NCBI GenBank assembly: GCA_003054695.1
Contig: QAZA01000003.1
Span: 1-64,000, forward strand
Length of the DNA stretch: 64,000 bases
Direction of reading: 5' to 3'
DNA from: Verrucomicrobia bacterium LW23
GTDB taxonomy: Bacteria; Verrucomicrobiota; Verrucomicrobiia; Methylacidiphilales; UBA1321
The notes beneath the pieces were generated by a model. The model was not told where the DNA came from. It saw only the letters and a program-made list of their open reading frames with translations, and ran no database searches. A program made the position numbers and the translations under genes. Numbering within the stretch: position 1 is the stretch's first letter; each line of letters begins with the position of its first letter. This document shows positions 37,473 through 45,752 of this stretch, piece after piece.

Positions 37473-38183
37473 GTGGAGCGCCAATTCTCGCCTGATGAGC
37501 CCGAGCTGATGGACCGGGACGGAAACGATCCGGCCGAACTGGAGCGGGATCTGCGGAATCTGGAAACCATAAACCGTTGGTTTGGAGGGCGTTCCGCAGT
37601 CCTGGGGATTCTCGCCACGTTTGTGCGGGATCTTAACCTGCGCCAGGTGCTCGTCATCGATATCTGTACCGGATACGGCGACCATCCCCGCGCCATGGTT
37701 GCCTGGGCACGCCGCCGCAAACTTTCCACCACGGTGATAGCCGTTGACAGGCAATGGGATACGCTAACAAGCGCTCGCAAAGCCACGCCGACGGATGCCC
37801 CTATCCATTTTGTACTGGCCGATGCGCGGCATCTGCCGTTTCGAGAGGCGGCGGCCGATCTCTCGATGTGCTCGCTGGCCCTGCACCACTTTGCGGAAGA
37901 TGATGCGGCGCAAGTGCTTGAAGAGGCCAGACGTGTTGCCGCGCGTGGTGTGGGGTGCATGGATTTACGGCGCGGGCGCCTTGCCTATGCGGCTGTATGG
38001 CTGCTCACGGCCGTAATCCTCCGCGATCCAATGACGCGGCACGACGCCAGGATTTCGGTGCTACGGGCATTCAGCCGCGATGAGTTTCAGGACCTTGCCC
38101 TGCGTGCAGGCTGGGAGCGCATCTGGTACAGCCGTTTACCGTGGTTTCGCCAGCGGATGCTCTACCTCAAGGACAAGATGTAA
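37473..38183 (+). CDS. Class I SAM-dependent methyltransferase
   Basis: A 236-residue methyltransferase with the Rossmann motif I VIDICTGYGDHP, acidic end of strand 2 in VIAVDRQWD, motif II-like LADARHLPF and CSLALHHFAEDD, as in the UbiE/Methyltransf_11 group. The substrate is unknown. The frame opens with GTG at 37473; ATG 37509 is a possible alternative. It lies 42 bases after the MoxR gene and is probably co-transcribed. A hydrophobic patch (AAVWLLTAVIL) near residue 170 may contact a lipid-like substrate, which is speculation. Confidence 0.85.
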   Translation: MERQFSPDEPELMDRDGNDPAELERDLRNLETINRWFGGRSAVLGILATFVRDLNLRQVLVIDICTGYGDHPRAMVAWARRRKLSTTVIAVDRQWDTLTSARKATPTDAPIHFVLADARHLPFREAAADLSMCSLALHHFAEDDAAQVLEEARRVAARGVGCMDLRRGRLAYAAVWLLTAVILRDPMTRHDARISVLRAFSRDEFQDLALRAGWERIWYSRLPWFRQRMLYLKDKM

Positions 38184-38309
38184 CAACAAGGTATCCTCAA
38201 CACAGACAACAGCTTATGCAGTATCCAAATGGCTGTCTCTGCCAGATGCCGCTTATTTTGGCTTTGCGACTCATTTTCTCTGGATTTATCCGAAACGCAC
38301 ACTATTCTT

Positions 38310-40733
38310 ATGAGCATGGTCTGCAGAATGTTCCGTCGTAATGTGTGCACTGTGGCAGCTTTGCTGCTTTTGCCCGCGCTTATGTGCTCAGCGGAGCTGC
38401 ATCCCCTTTATGCACAAGCGGTTACGCCGGTGCCGTCGGTTCGGGAGCCGGTTGAAGTGACGACGAAGGAAGGCGCGAGGCTGATATCGTCGGTGGGAAC
38501 CGTGAAACTGCCGGCGGGCATCAAGATTCAGGTCGTCGGGACCAAGGGCGAAGATAAGCTGGAGGTGGTCGTCACAAACATCCGCGGGACGGTGCTGCGA
38601 AGCGCCACCGACTTCGACGATCGCTCCAAGGGTGTTGCTGCGGGCACTGCGCCCGTCGCGCCAACTGCGACGGCGGATCAGAAGCCGACAGCCGATCCCT
38701 CCAGGGCTCCGTTGGGAAGCGCCACGCAAACGTCTCCGCCACAACAAGTAACAGCAGGTGCATCGCCTCAGGCCGGCAGGACGGCCGATCCGGGTGGCGC
38801 CGATCGCGGAAGCCTGGATGAGCGCGATATTCCGAACGAGCTGGGCATACTCGCCAACTTCCGGCTTCCACTCAGCGCTCCGGCTCGCACGGCGGCGGTG
38901 CAGTATGCGGCAAGCAAGGATCGGTGGTTTCAGCTGAGCCGCGGCATGTCGGAGCCGCTCGTTTCGGACGTGAGCTCCGGCCTTGTCGATCAGTCGGGCT
39001 GGCGCGATCGACTCATCCTCGCCACTATCTTCTCGTGGCTGGGGACTACGGAGGAGAGATGCATCGCGGCGCTCGCACTTCGGCCGCCCGAGTCGCTTCA
39101 TGATTTCCGCATGACACCGGCGCAGGAGAAAACGTACCGCTCGATGGTGACGGCCGGGGTCAACAGCCTGGACGCGACGTTTCGCAATGAAATGTGCATG
39201 TATTTTTTAGGCAGCGACCGCAGCAAGTGGCCCCGCGGCAAGGCCTCCGTGGGCAGCCGGCTCGAGGCTGCGCCGCTGGAGGCGATGCTGGTAAAGAAGG
39301 AGTTTTGCGAGGCGCTGGTGCAATCCGTCAGCGAGAAAGACTACCTGCCCGGCGTCTTTATGGTGCTGCAGGATCTGTACAAGCGATTTCCGCAGGATTT
39401 CTTTGAGTATCAGAACCTTGCGATTGCAATGGCCATCGTCTACGACGTAAAGCCGCCGACGGACTGGCCGCACGGGCAGGTAAAGGATGGACTACTGAGG
39501 CTGACCACGGAGCCGTGGGTGGAGCTTTTCCCCTATTTTGTGCGCAAGGACAGGGACAAGGCGCTGTATGCGGATATCAAGACGTTGCCTGCCGATATCC
39601 TTAAGTTCCTTGTCGACGCACCGATCCCGATTTCCGAGCTGGAGTGGGCCTCCAACAATGTGACAACGGGGCGCGCCGTGTTTGACAAACTGTATAGCAG
39701 CATTCGCTATGACATAGAGCGCCTGCGCCAGGGGCGCTTTGACTGGGAGGCCGGCCCTTACTCTCTGGAGTCCATCAAGCGGATGGGCGGCATTTGTACG
39801 GACCAGTCCTATTACTGTTATATCTCCGCCAAGGCCAAGGGTTTACCTTCGCTCATCTTCACGGGTATCGGCGTTGCCGCGGGCCACGCGTGGTTTGGTT
39901 ACCTGCGGGCGGATGGCTGGTATATGAACGCGGGGCGCGGCGATGAGCCGAGTGGGCAGGCGATGGACCCGCAGACCTGGCAGGTGATTTCGGACACTCA
40001 GCTAGCATTTATCTCCACCCGGCAAAGTGGAAGCACAGCTTACCAGTACAGCCGCAACATGTTACGCCTGGCATTCCTGCCCGTGCGGGAGTTGTCGGAC
40101 GAGAAGCGGCGGCGCATTTGCCGGCTGGCGCTGGAGTCCTCGCCCGAGATCCCCGCCAGCTGGTACGCGGTTGCGGAGCTGTTGGAGCGCGATGCCGGTC
40201 GCACGATTGAGCTCCGCTCCCACTATCGGTCGATGAGCGATCAGTTCTCGAAGCAGCTGGACATCTGGGCGGAAATTCAGCGTAAGCTGGCGCGCCTGGA
40301 GTGGGCCAGCGGCAGCGAGTCGCGCGCAAAAGCGATTGAGGAGGATTTGCTTCGCTCGCGCTCGGACATTGCGCTGGATACGGCGCGGGAAATCCTGCGG
40401 CGTATGCAGGAGACGCAGGACACCGAGAGTGTGCTGAAGCGCTATCGCAAGTACATTGCCGAGTACTCCAAGCTGGGTGGTATGACATTTTATCGCGTTG
40501 CCGTGCCGTTCGTTTCGGATCTGATCCGGTCCGGCAAGACCTCGCTGGCTCTTGACGTTTTGCGCGACTCGACGGCGTGCATCCCCAGCGACCCGGACAG
40601 CCCCGTGCGCGCGCAGTACGACGCGGTTCACGCGTGGCTTACCAAGGAGCTGAAACGAAGGGGCGCCGGCGAATCCCTGGGAGATGAGGAGCAGAAGCGG
40701 GAGCGGCGACGGGCACGGCTTGACACTTTGTAA
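38310..40733 (+). CDS. Secreted protein with transglutaminase-like core
   Basis: An 807-residue exported protein. From ATG 38310 it has a signal peptide (VAALLLLPALMCSAE, cleavage near YAQA at about residue 37), an SH3-like stretch (EGARLISSVGTVKLPAGIKI), a low-complexity segment (about 100-165), a long helical region, and a transglutaminase-like core with GGICTDQSYYC (Cys), AGHAWFGYL (His) and DGWYMNAGRG at about 490-550. TPR-like helices fill the C-terminal third. The Cys-His arrangement suggests a peptidase or crosslinking fold, but the third catalytic residue is not certain. Otherwise unrecognised. It precedes recR by 151 bases. Confidence 0.7.
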   Translation: MSMVCRMFRRNVCTVAALLLLPALMCSAELHPLYAQAVTPVPSVREPVEVTTKEGARLISSVGTVKLPAGIKIQVVGTKGEDKLEVVVTNIRGTVLRSATDFDDRSKGVAAGTAPVAPTATADQKPTADPSRAPLGSATQTSPPQQVTAGASPQAGRTADPGGADRGSLDERDIPNELGILANFRLPLSAPARTAAVQYAASKDRWFQLSRGMSEPLVSDVSSGLVDQSGWRDRLILATIFSWLGTTEERCIAALALRPPESLHDFRMTPAQEKTYRSMVTAGVNSLDATFRNEMCMYFLGSDRSKWPRGKASVGSRLEAAPLEAMLVKKEFCEALVQSVSEKDYLPGVFMVLQDLYKRFPQDFFEYQNLAIAMAIVYDVKPPTDWPHGQVKDGLLRLTTEPWVELFPYFVRKDRDKALYADIKTLPADILKFLVDAPIPISELEWASNNVTTGRAVFDKLYSSIRYDIERLRQGRFDWEAGPYSLESIKRMGGICTDQSYYCYISAKAKGLPSLIFTGIGVAAGHAWFGYLRADGWYMNAGRGDEPSGQAMDPQTWQVISDTQLAFISTRQSGSTAYQYSRNMLRLAFLPVRELSDEKRRRICRLALESSPEIPASWYAVAELLERDAGRTIELRSHYRSMSDQFSKQLDIWAEIQRKLARLEWASGSESRAKAIEEDLLRSRSDIALDTAREILRRMQETQDTESVLKRYRKYIAEYSKLGGMTFYRVAVPFVSDLIRSGKTSLALDVLRDSTACIPSDPDSPVRAQYDAVHAWLTKELKRRGAGESLGDEEQKRERRRARLDTL

Positions 40734-40884
40734 CACCGGATTCCGCAGGCGCTCCCGGCTGGCCGTCCGCCCCGGATCCCCGTCCGCGGCGGTTAACGGC
40801 GCGGTTTCCTGTGGACTCCGACGGCTCATGCGGTACAGTCGGCGTTCCCGTTCGCAACGCATTGCATCGCCCCTGCCCCGCATC

Positions 40885-41484
40885 ATGGCTGAATATCCCC
40901 CCGCCTTTCAGGAGTTGATTCGCGCTTTTCGACGCCTGCCGGCCGTGGGGCCGCGCAGCGCGGAGCGCCTTGCCCTCCATTTGCTGAGTGCGGAACCCGC
41001 GCAAAGTCAACGGCTTGCGGAGGCTATCTCCCGTGCGAGGGAGGTCATCCACCCCTGCCCTCGGTGTGGCTTTTTTGCGGAAGGGGAGCTGTGCGCTATC
41101 TGCGCGGATTCCTCGCGCGATACGAAGGTGTGGTGTGTAGTCGCTCAATCGTCGGATGTCATCAGTATGGAGAAAGCCGGCGGATTTTCGGGGCTCTATC
41201 ACGTGCTTGGCGGGCGCCTTTCCCCGCTGGAAAAGATTGGGCCGGAGCAACTTGCAATCGCTTCGCTCTTGCGCCGCATTGAGGAATCCGCGCCCGCCGA
41301 GATTATCCTGGCCCTCTCTGCGGACGTGGAGGGCGAGACGACATCTCTCTACCTTGCGCCGCTCATCAAAAAGCACGGCGTCAAGGTAAGTCGTCTCGCC
41401 ACCGGCATCCCCGCCGGCTCCGGCCTGGAGTTTGCGGATAGGGTGACGCTCGGCTACGCACTCACCGGCAGGCGCGAGGTGTAG
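40885..41484 (+). CDS. recR: Recombination protein RecR
   Basis: RecFOR pathway protein that helps load RecA on gapped DNA. The 199-residue product shows all RecR parts: N-terminal helix-hairpin-helix (FRRLPAVGPRSAERLALHLL), a C4 zinc finger (CPRCGFFAEGELCAIC), the Toprim domain (VVAQSSDVISMEKAGGFSGLYHVLGG, ALSADVEGETT) and the C-terminal Walker-B-like RLATGIPAGSGLEFAD. ATG 40885 gives the normal length; the longer frame from 40684 overlaps the upstream gene. No dnaX or ybaB neighbour is present. Confidence 0.97.
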   Translation: MAEYPPAFQELIRAFRRLPAVGPRSAERLALHLLSAEPAQSQRLAEAISRAREVIHPCPRCGFFAEGELCAICADSSRDTKVWCVVAQSSDVISMEKAGGFSGLYHVLGGRLSPLEKIGPEQLAIASLLRRIEESAPAEIILALSADVEGETTSLYLAPLIKKHGVKVSRLATGIPAGSGLEFADRVTLGYALTGRREV

Positions 41485-41518
41485 GAGGCGCTTTCCAGTC
41501 AGGAATCCTGATTCTCTT

Positions 41519-42559
41519 TTACCGGACGGTTCTCGCCGGGTAGTCCAGGAGCTCGGCTTTACCTCCGGCGATTGGCCCGGCGACTGTGGCGACAACCTCG
41601 TGCGGGTAGCCCAGGGGAAAGGCACTTGCGGTCGTGAGGCGTGTAACTTGTTCGGGCGTAAGCACTAAGGTTGCGGATGCCAGATTGTCGGTAATTTGCT
41701 GCAGTGTGCGCGGGCCGATAAGCGGCAGGCGCCCTCGTGCCAGCACCCAGGCGATGGCGATTTGCCCAGGCGGCTTTCCGGTCTCCTGCGCAATGGCCAG
41801 CACTTCGTCGAGAATAGCGGTTTTGCGGGCGTCGGATTCCGCGTGGATGACAGCGCCGAGGCCCTGCGCGCGGCCGGTTTCACCCTTGCGGTACTTGCCG
41901 GTAAGCAACCCTCCCCCCAGGGGCGACCAGGTGACGGCACCGAGGTTAAACGCCTCCGCCATGGGCAGTACTTCGCGCTCGGCTGTGCGCTCCACAAGGC
42001 TGTACTCCAACTGCACGGCGGAGACAGGCGTCCAGCCGTGTGCCTCCGCCAGGGTTACGGCGGTTGCCACACGCCATGCGGGAAAGTTGGACAGGCCCGG
42101 ATAGAGTATCTTGCCCGAGCGCACCAGGTCGTCAAGGCCCCGTGCTATCTCGTCGATCGGCGTGACGCCGTCCGGAAAATGGACCCAGAGGATATCGATG
42201 CGATCCGTTTTGAGGCGGCGCAGGCTGGATTCTACGGACTGGACCAGGGAGCGGCGGCTGTTGCCCGTGCCCTGCAAGCCTGCGGCGGGGTTGTTGCCGA
42301 GCGAGAATTTGGTGGCGAGCACGACGCTGTCGCGCTCGGGCTGGATAAAGGCGCCCACCATTTCCTCCGACTGCCCGAACTGGTACTGGTCGGCTGTATC
42401 GATAAAGTTACCCCCGGCGGCGCGGTAGGCAGCGTAAATCTGCTGGGCCTCGTCGCGATCGGTTCCGTAACCCCAGCCTTTGCCAAAGTTTCCGGTGCCC
42501 AGGGCTATGGAAGAGACACGCAGGCCGGTGCGGCCGAAGACTTTATAGCGGAGACTCAT
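41519..42559 (-). CDS. Aldo/keto reductase
   Basis: NAD(P)H-dependent oxidoreductase with an (alpha/beta)8 barrel, 346 residues. The catalytic tetrad is visible: Asp and Tyr in FIDTADQYQFGQSE, Lys in VLATKFSLG, His in ILWVHFPDG. The C-terminal cofactor-binding region (PLIGPRTLQQITDNLAS) is typical. Substrate is unknown. The ATG at 42559 is divergent from a TetR-type gene and a 24-bp dyad lies between them, so the reductase is probably controlled by that regulator. Confidence 0.93.
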   Translation of the reverse strand: MSLRYKVFGRTGLRVSSIALGTGNFGKGWGYGTDRDEAQQIYAAYRAAGGNFIDTADQYQFGQSEEMVGAFIQPERDSVVLATKFSLGNNPAAGLQGTGNSRRSLVQSVESSLRRLKTDRIDILWVHFPDGVTPIDEIARGLDDLVRSGKILYPGLSNFPAWRVATAVTLAEAHGWTPVSAVQLEYSLVERTAEREVLPMAEAFNLGAVTWSPLGGGLLTGKYRKGETGRAQGLGAVIHAESDARKTAILDEVLAIAQETGKPPGQIAIAWVLARGRLPLIGPRTLQQITDNLASATLVLTPEQVTRLTTASAFPLGYPHEVVATVAGPIAGGKAELLDYPARTVR

Positions 42560-42607
42560 GGCGGATTCCAGTGGTTGAAGGAGGTGTTGAGGTGGTGGCG
42601 AAGCGCT

Positions 42608-42631
42608 GTTATATTATCATCATCATATAAC
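42608..42631. promoter_or_regulatory. Dyad operator candidate between reductase and TetR genes
   Basis: Inverted repeat GTTATAT-N10-ATATAAC with perfect seven-base arms, centred in the 123-bp divergent intergenic region. Position and symmetry suit autoregulation by the adjacent TetR protein and control of the reductase. Confidence 0.55.
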
Positions 42632-42682
42632 CGTCAAACAGATCGCATCTTTGCTTCATCATGTCAAACTGAAGTCAAGCTT

Positions 42683-43273
42683 ATGAAAGTCTCCCGAAAG
42701 CAAGCCGATGAGAACCGTATGCGCGTGTTGCGCGTCGCGGCTCGCCTTTTGCGCGAGCGGGGCGTCCACGGCGTGGGCGTGGCGGATGTGATGCGCGAGG
42801 CGGGGCTGACGCATGGCGCGTTTTACAATCAGTTTCGCAGCAAGCAGGACCTTGTGCGCGAGGCGTGCGCGCTGGGGTTGAGCAGCAATCTCGCAGGCTA
42901 CCAGGAGCTGATGCGCACCCCCGGGGGTTGCGCTTTGCAGACTTTGGCGGACGCCGTGTTGTCGGATCTTCATCGCGATGAGCCGGGGGACGGTTGCGTG
43001 ATGGCGGCGCTGGGGCCCGACATTGTGCGGGCCGATCCCGCTGTGCGCCAGGAGGTTACGGAGGGCGTCCGGCGGATGATCCAGCAGCTGGAGGAGGCGA
43101 TGCCGGCCAGCGACCCGCCGGAACTGCGCCGAAGCAAGGCGATGCGCTCTTACGCCACCATTGTGGGAGCGCTTATGCTGGCCCGCGCCGTGGATGACGC
43201 CGCGTTGTCCAGAGAGATTCTTGCCGCAGGCCGGGGGGCACTTGTGGAGGGAAATGCGAGCGACGGGGAATAG
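42683..43273 (+). CDS. TetR-family transcriptional regulator
   Basis: A 196-residue repressor-type regulator. The N-terminal helix-turn-helix is clear (VGVADVMREAGLTHGAFYNQFRSKQDLV, about 27-54) and the helical C-terminal ligand domain has the usual size and a TetR_C-like CVMAALGPDIVRADPAVR. It resembles regulators of reactive electrophile or drug-responsive reductases. ATG 42683 is the start; the long open frame back to 41696 is antisense to the reductase and not real. It probably controls the divergent aldo/keto reductase. Confidence 0.92.
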   Translation: MKVSRKQADENRMRVLRVAARLLRERGVHGVGVADVMREAGLTHGAFYNQFRSKQDLVREACALGLSSNLAGYQELMRTPGGCALQTLADAVLSDLHRDEPGDGCVMAALGPDIVRADPAVRQEVTEGVRRMIQQLEEAMPASDPPELRRSKAMRSYATIVGALMLARAVDDAALSREILAAGRGALVEGNASDGE

Positions 43274-43480
43274 CGGACGCCTGTCGCGCTTTCGTGCCCC
43301 TTGTCACCGGGCGGCTATTTGTGTAAGCCCCATGGACTTGCCGCCGTGCACGAGCCCATTCCAGAAACATTATGCTTCGCAAGCGGGGCGTTTCGTGGAA
43401 TAACATCTGTTTTTCCACCCGGTTCGGCTCATTTTACCTGATCTGACTCCGCTACAGACCGACTTCTTTTCCACTCCTCT

Positions 43481-44329
43481 ATGGCGACTTCTTCGCTCTT
43501 CGATATCTCCGGACGCGTTATTGTTATCACCGGCTCCACCGGCGCCCTTTCGGGGTCTGCCGCCAATTATCTCGCCGCGCAGGGTGCGCGCATTGTGTTT
43601 CTTGGTCGCTCTCAGGAGAAACTGGACGCGGCGATTGCGGCGTGCCGCTCTATTACGCCGGGCGCCGAGTGCCTTGGCCTGATCGCCGACGTGCTGGACC
43701 GGCCGGCGCTGGAGATTGCGCGCGATACAGTGCTGGACAAGTGGGGGCGCCTGGATGTGCTGATTAACGGCGCGGGCGGCAATATCCCCGGCGCGGTTAT
43801 TACTCCGGACAAGTCGTTTGCCGACCTGGATTTTACGTCGTTTCAGCAGGTGGTGGATCTTAACCTGCACGGTACGGTGCTGCCCTCGCTGGTGTTTGTG
43901 CCTTCGATGGTAGCGTCTGCAAGCTCCGGGCCGGAAGCGCCGGCAGCGTCGATCGTTAATTTCAGCTCTGTCTCTGCGCCGCAAGTACTTACGCGTGTGG
44001 TGGGGTACAGCGCGGCCAAATCCGCCGTGGAGAATTTTACGCGCTGGCTGGGCGTGGATCTGGGTAAAAAGCATGGCGGCAAAATCCGTGTCAACGCGGT
44101 GATGCCCGGCTTCTTTCTGGGCGAGCAGAACCGGCGCCTGCTGACCAACGAGGACGGCACCCTTACCGCGCGCGGAGAGCTTATTGTGCAAAACACCCCG
44201 TTTGGCCGCTTTGGCAAGGCGGAGGAGTTGCACGGCGCGATTCACTATCTGGTGTCGGACGCCTCGCGCTTTGTTACCGGCACGGTGATGGGCGTGGACG
44301 GCGGCTTTGTGGCATTTAGCGGCGTGTAA
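43481..44329 (+). CDS. SDR oxidoreductase, probable D-mannonate oxidoreductase
   Basis: Short-chain dehydrogenase of 282 residues with the cofactor motif TGSTGALSG, NGAGG, and the catalytic set Ser (NFSSVSAP), Tyr and Lys (YSAAKSAV). It starts 61 bases ahead of uxuA on the same strand. Many bacteria without classical UxuB pair UxuA with an SDR that interconverts fructuronate and mannonate, so this is the most likely role; the sequence alone shows only an SDR. The ATG at 43481 is preceded by a strongly C/T-rich leader. Confidence 0.85.
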   Translation: MATSSLFDISGRVIVITGSTGALSGSAANYLAAQGARIVFLGRSQEKLDAAIAACRSITPGAECLGLIADVLDRPALEIARDTVLDKWGRLDVLINGAGGNIPGAVITPDKSFADLDFTSFQQVVDLNLHGTVLPSLVFVPSMVASASSGPEAPAASIVNFSSVSAPQVLTRVVGYSAAKSAVENFTRWLGVDLGKKHGGKIRVNAVMPGFFLGEQNRRLLTNEDGTLTARGELIVQNTPFGRFGKAEELHGAIHYLVSDASRFVTGTVMGVDGGFVAFSGV

Positions 44330-44389
44330 GCGAGACGCGGCATATCCCTCCAGAATATCCCTCCAGATTTTCATTCCCCCCTCACTCTT

Positions 44390-45610
44390 ATGCACGCTCC
44401 CAGTCCTTCGCTTTACATGGAGGAATCGTTCCGCTGGTTTGGCCCGCAGGACGAAGTTCCCCTCTCATTCATCCGCCAGGCCGGCGCTACGGCCGTCTTT
44501 ACGTCGCTCCACCAGATTCCCTACGGCGAGGCGTGGCCTCGCGAGGCTATTGTCGAGCGAAAGGAGATTCTGGCCGCGGCCGGTTTACGCTGGACGGCTG
44601 TGGAATCCGTTCCGGTGCACGAGGATATAAAAACCGGGCGCGGCGATCTGAAGCGCCTTTTTGATAACTACCGCACCTGCCTGCGCAACCTGGCGGCGGA
44701 GGGCATCTTCACCGTCATCTACAATTTCATGCCCGTGCTGGATTGGGTGCGCACCGATACGCGGCACGTGCTGCCCGACGGTTCCGAGTGCTTACTCTTT
44801 GATCCCGTGCACTTTGCGGCGTTTGAGATCCACGCCCTCAACCGCAAGGGCGCCGAGGCGGACTACACGCCGCAGCAGCTGGAGCTTGCCGCCAGATGGT
44901 GGGAGAGCATGGACGCCGCCGCTAAGGAGGAGTACATCCAGAGCATTATCGACGTGTTCCCCGGCACCAAGCTGGGCCTCGGGCTGGACGACATCCGCGC
45001 GATGCTGGCCAAATACGACGGCCTGGGCGACGAAGGCCTCCGCGCCAATTACGACCGCTTTTTGCAGGAGGTCGTGCCAACCGCGGACGAAGTCGGCGTA
45101 CGCCTGGCCGTGCATCCCGATGATCCGCCCTACTCGCTGCTGGGCCTGCCGCGCATTGTCTCCCAGGCTTCGGATGTCGAGCGGCTGTTGAAGGCCGTGG
45201 ATACGCGCGCCAACGGATTATGTTTCTGCACAGGCAGTTACAGCGCGCGGCCGAGCAATGATTTACCCGCGATGGTCAAGCGCTTTGCCGATCGCATCCA
45301 CGCCGTGCACCTGCGCAGCACACAGCGCCTGCCGGACGGCTCCTTTTACGAGGCCAATCACCTGGAGGGCAGCGTGGATATGCCCCGCGTGATGCGTGCC
45401 CTGCTGGACGAACAGGATCGCCGCGCCGCCGAAGGACGCGAGGATTGCCAGCTGCCCTTCCGCCCCGACCACGGCCATACCATGATGGACGATCTGGCCA
45501 AACCGCCCGGCACCCCCGGCTACAGCTGCATTGGCCGCATGCGCGGCCTCTCGGAGCTGCGCGGCGTGATGCGCGGCCTGCGCTTTGCAGAGCAGGCGGC
45601 AAAGGGATAG
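44390..45610 (+). CDS. uxuA: Mannonate dehydratase
   Basis: Dehydrates D-mannonate to 2-keto-3-deoxygluconate in the glucuronate pathway. The 406-residue protein aligns along its length with UxuA: MEESFRWFGPQDEVPL, ESVPVHEDIKTG, YNFMPVLDWVRTD, and intact metal-binding segments AVHPDDPP, CTGSY, HLRSTQR and RPDHGH. All catalytic positions expected for the family are present, unlike the divergent isomerase homologue at 7.6 kb. It is second in a two-gene operon with the SDR. The ATG at 44390 follows a C/T tract. Confidence 0.96.
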   Translation: MHAPSPSLYMEESFRWFGPQDEVPLSFIRQAGATAVFTSLHQIPYGEAWPREAIVERKEILAAAGLRWTAVESVPVHEDIKTGRGDLKRLFDNYRTCLRNLAAEGIFTVIYNFMPVLDWVRTDTRHVLPDGSECLLFDPVHFAAFEIHALNRKGAEADYTPQQLELAARWWESMDAAAKEEYIQSIIDVFPGTKLGLGLDDIRAMLAKYDGLGDEGLRANYDRFLQEVVPTADEVGVRLAVHPDDPPYSLLGLPRIVSQASDVERLLKAVDTRANGLCFCTGSYSARPSNDLPAMVKRFADRIHAVHLRSTQRLPDGSFYEANHLEGSVDMPRVMRALLDEQDRRAAEGREDCQLPFRPDHGHTMMDDLAKPPGTPGYSCIGRMRGLSELRGVMRGLRFAEQAAKG

Positions 45611-45752
45611 GCCGGGCTCTTGCATGGCCCAGAGCTTTTCTGTGCAACCCACCCCGGGAGCCGCCGCCGGCGCCCGGGGCAAAGCAAAAATTACCTGAAA
45701 GTCAGACCTCCAGAATGTTGCCAGTTGTCCGATCTTCAGTTTTATTGCACCT

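Noticed and set aside
41696-42682. Plus-strand extension in front of the TetR gene
   Set aside because: In frame with TetR but antisense to the aldo/keto reductase; the TetR family N-terminus begins at 42683.
45652-45679. Hairpin CCCCGGG/CCCGGGG between uxuA and the GGDEF gene
   Set aside because: No U-tract follows on the plus strand and the loop is 14 bases; could be chance in GC-rich DNA.
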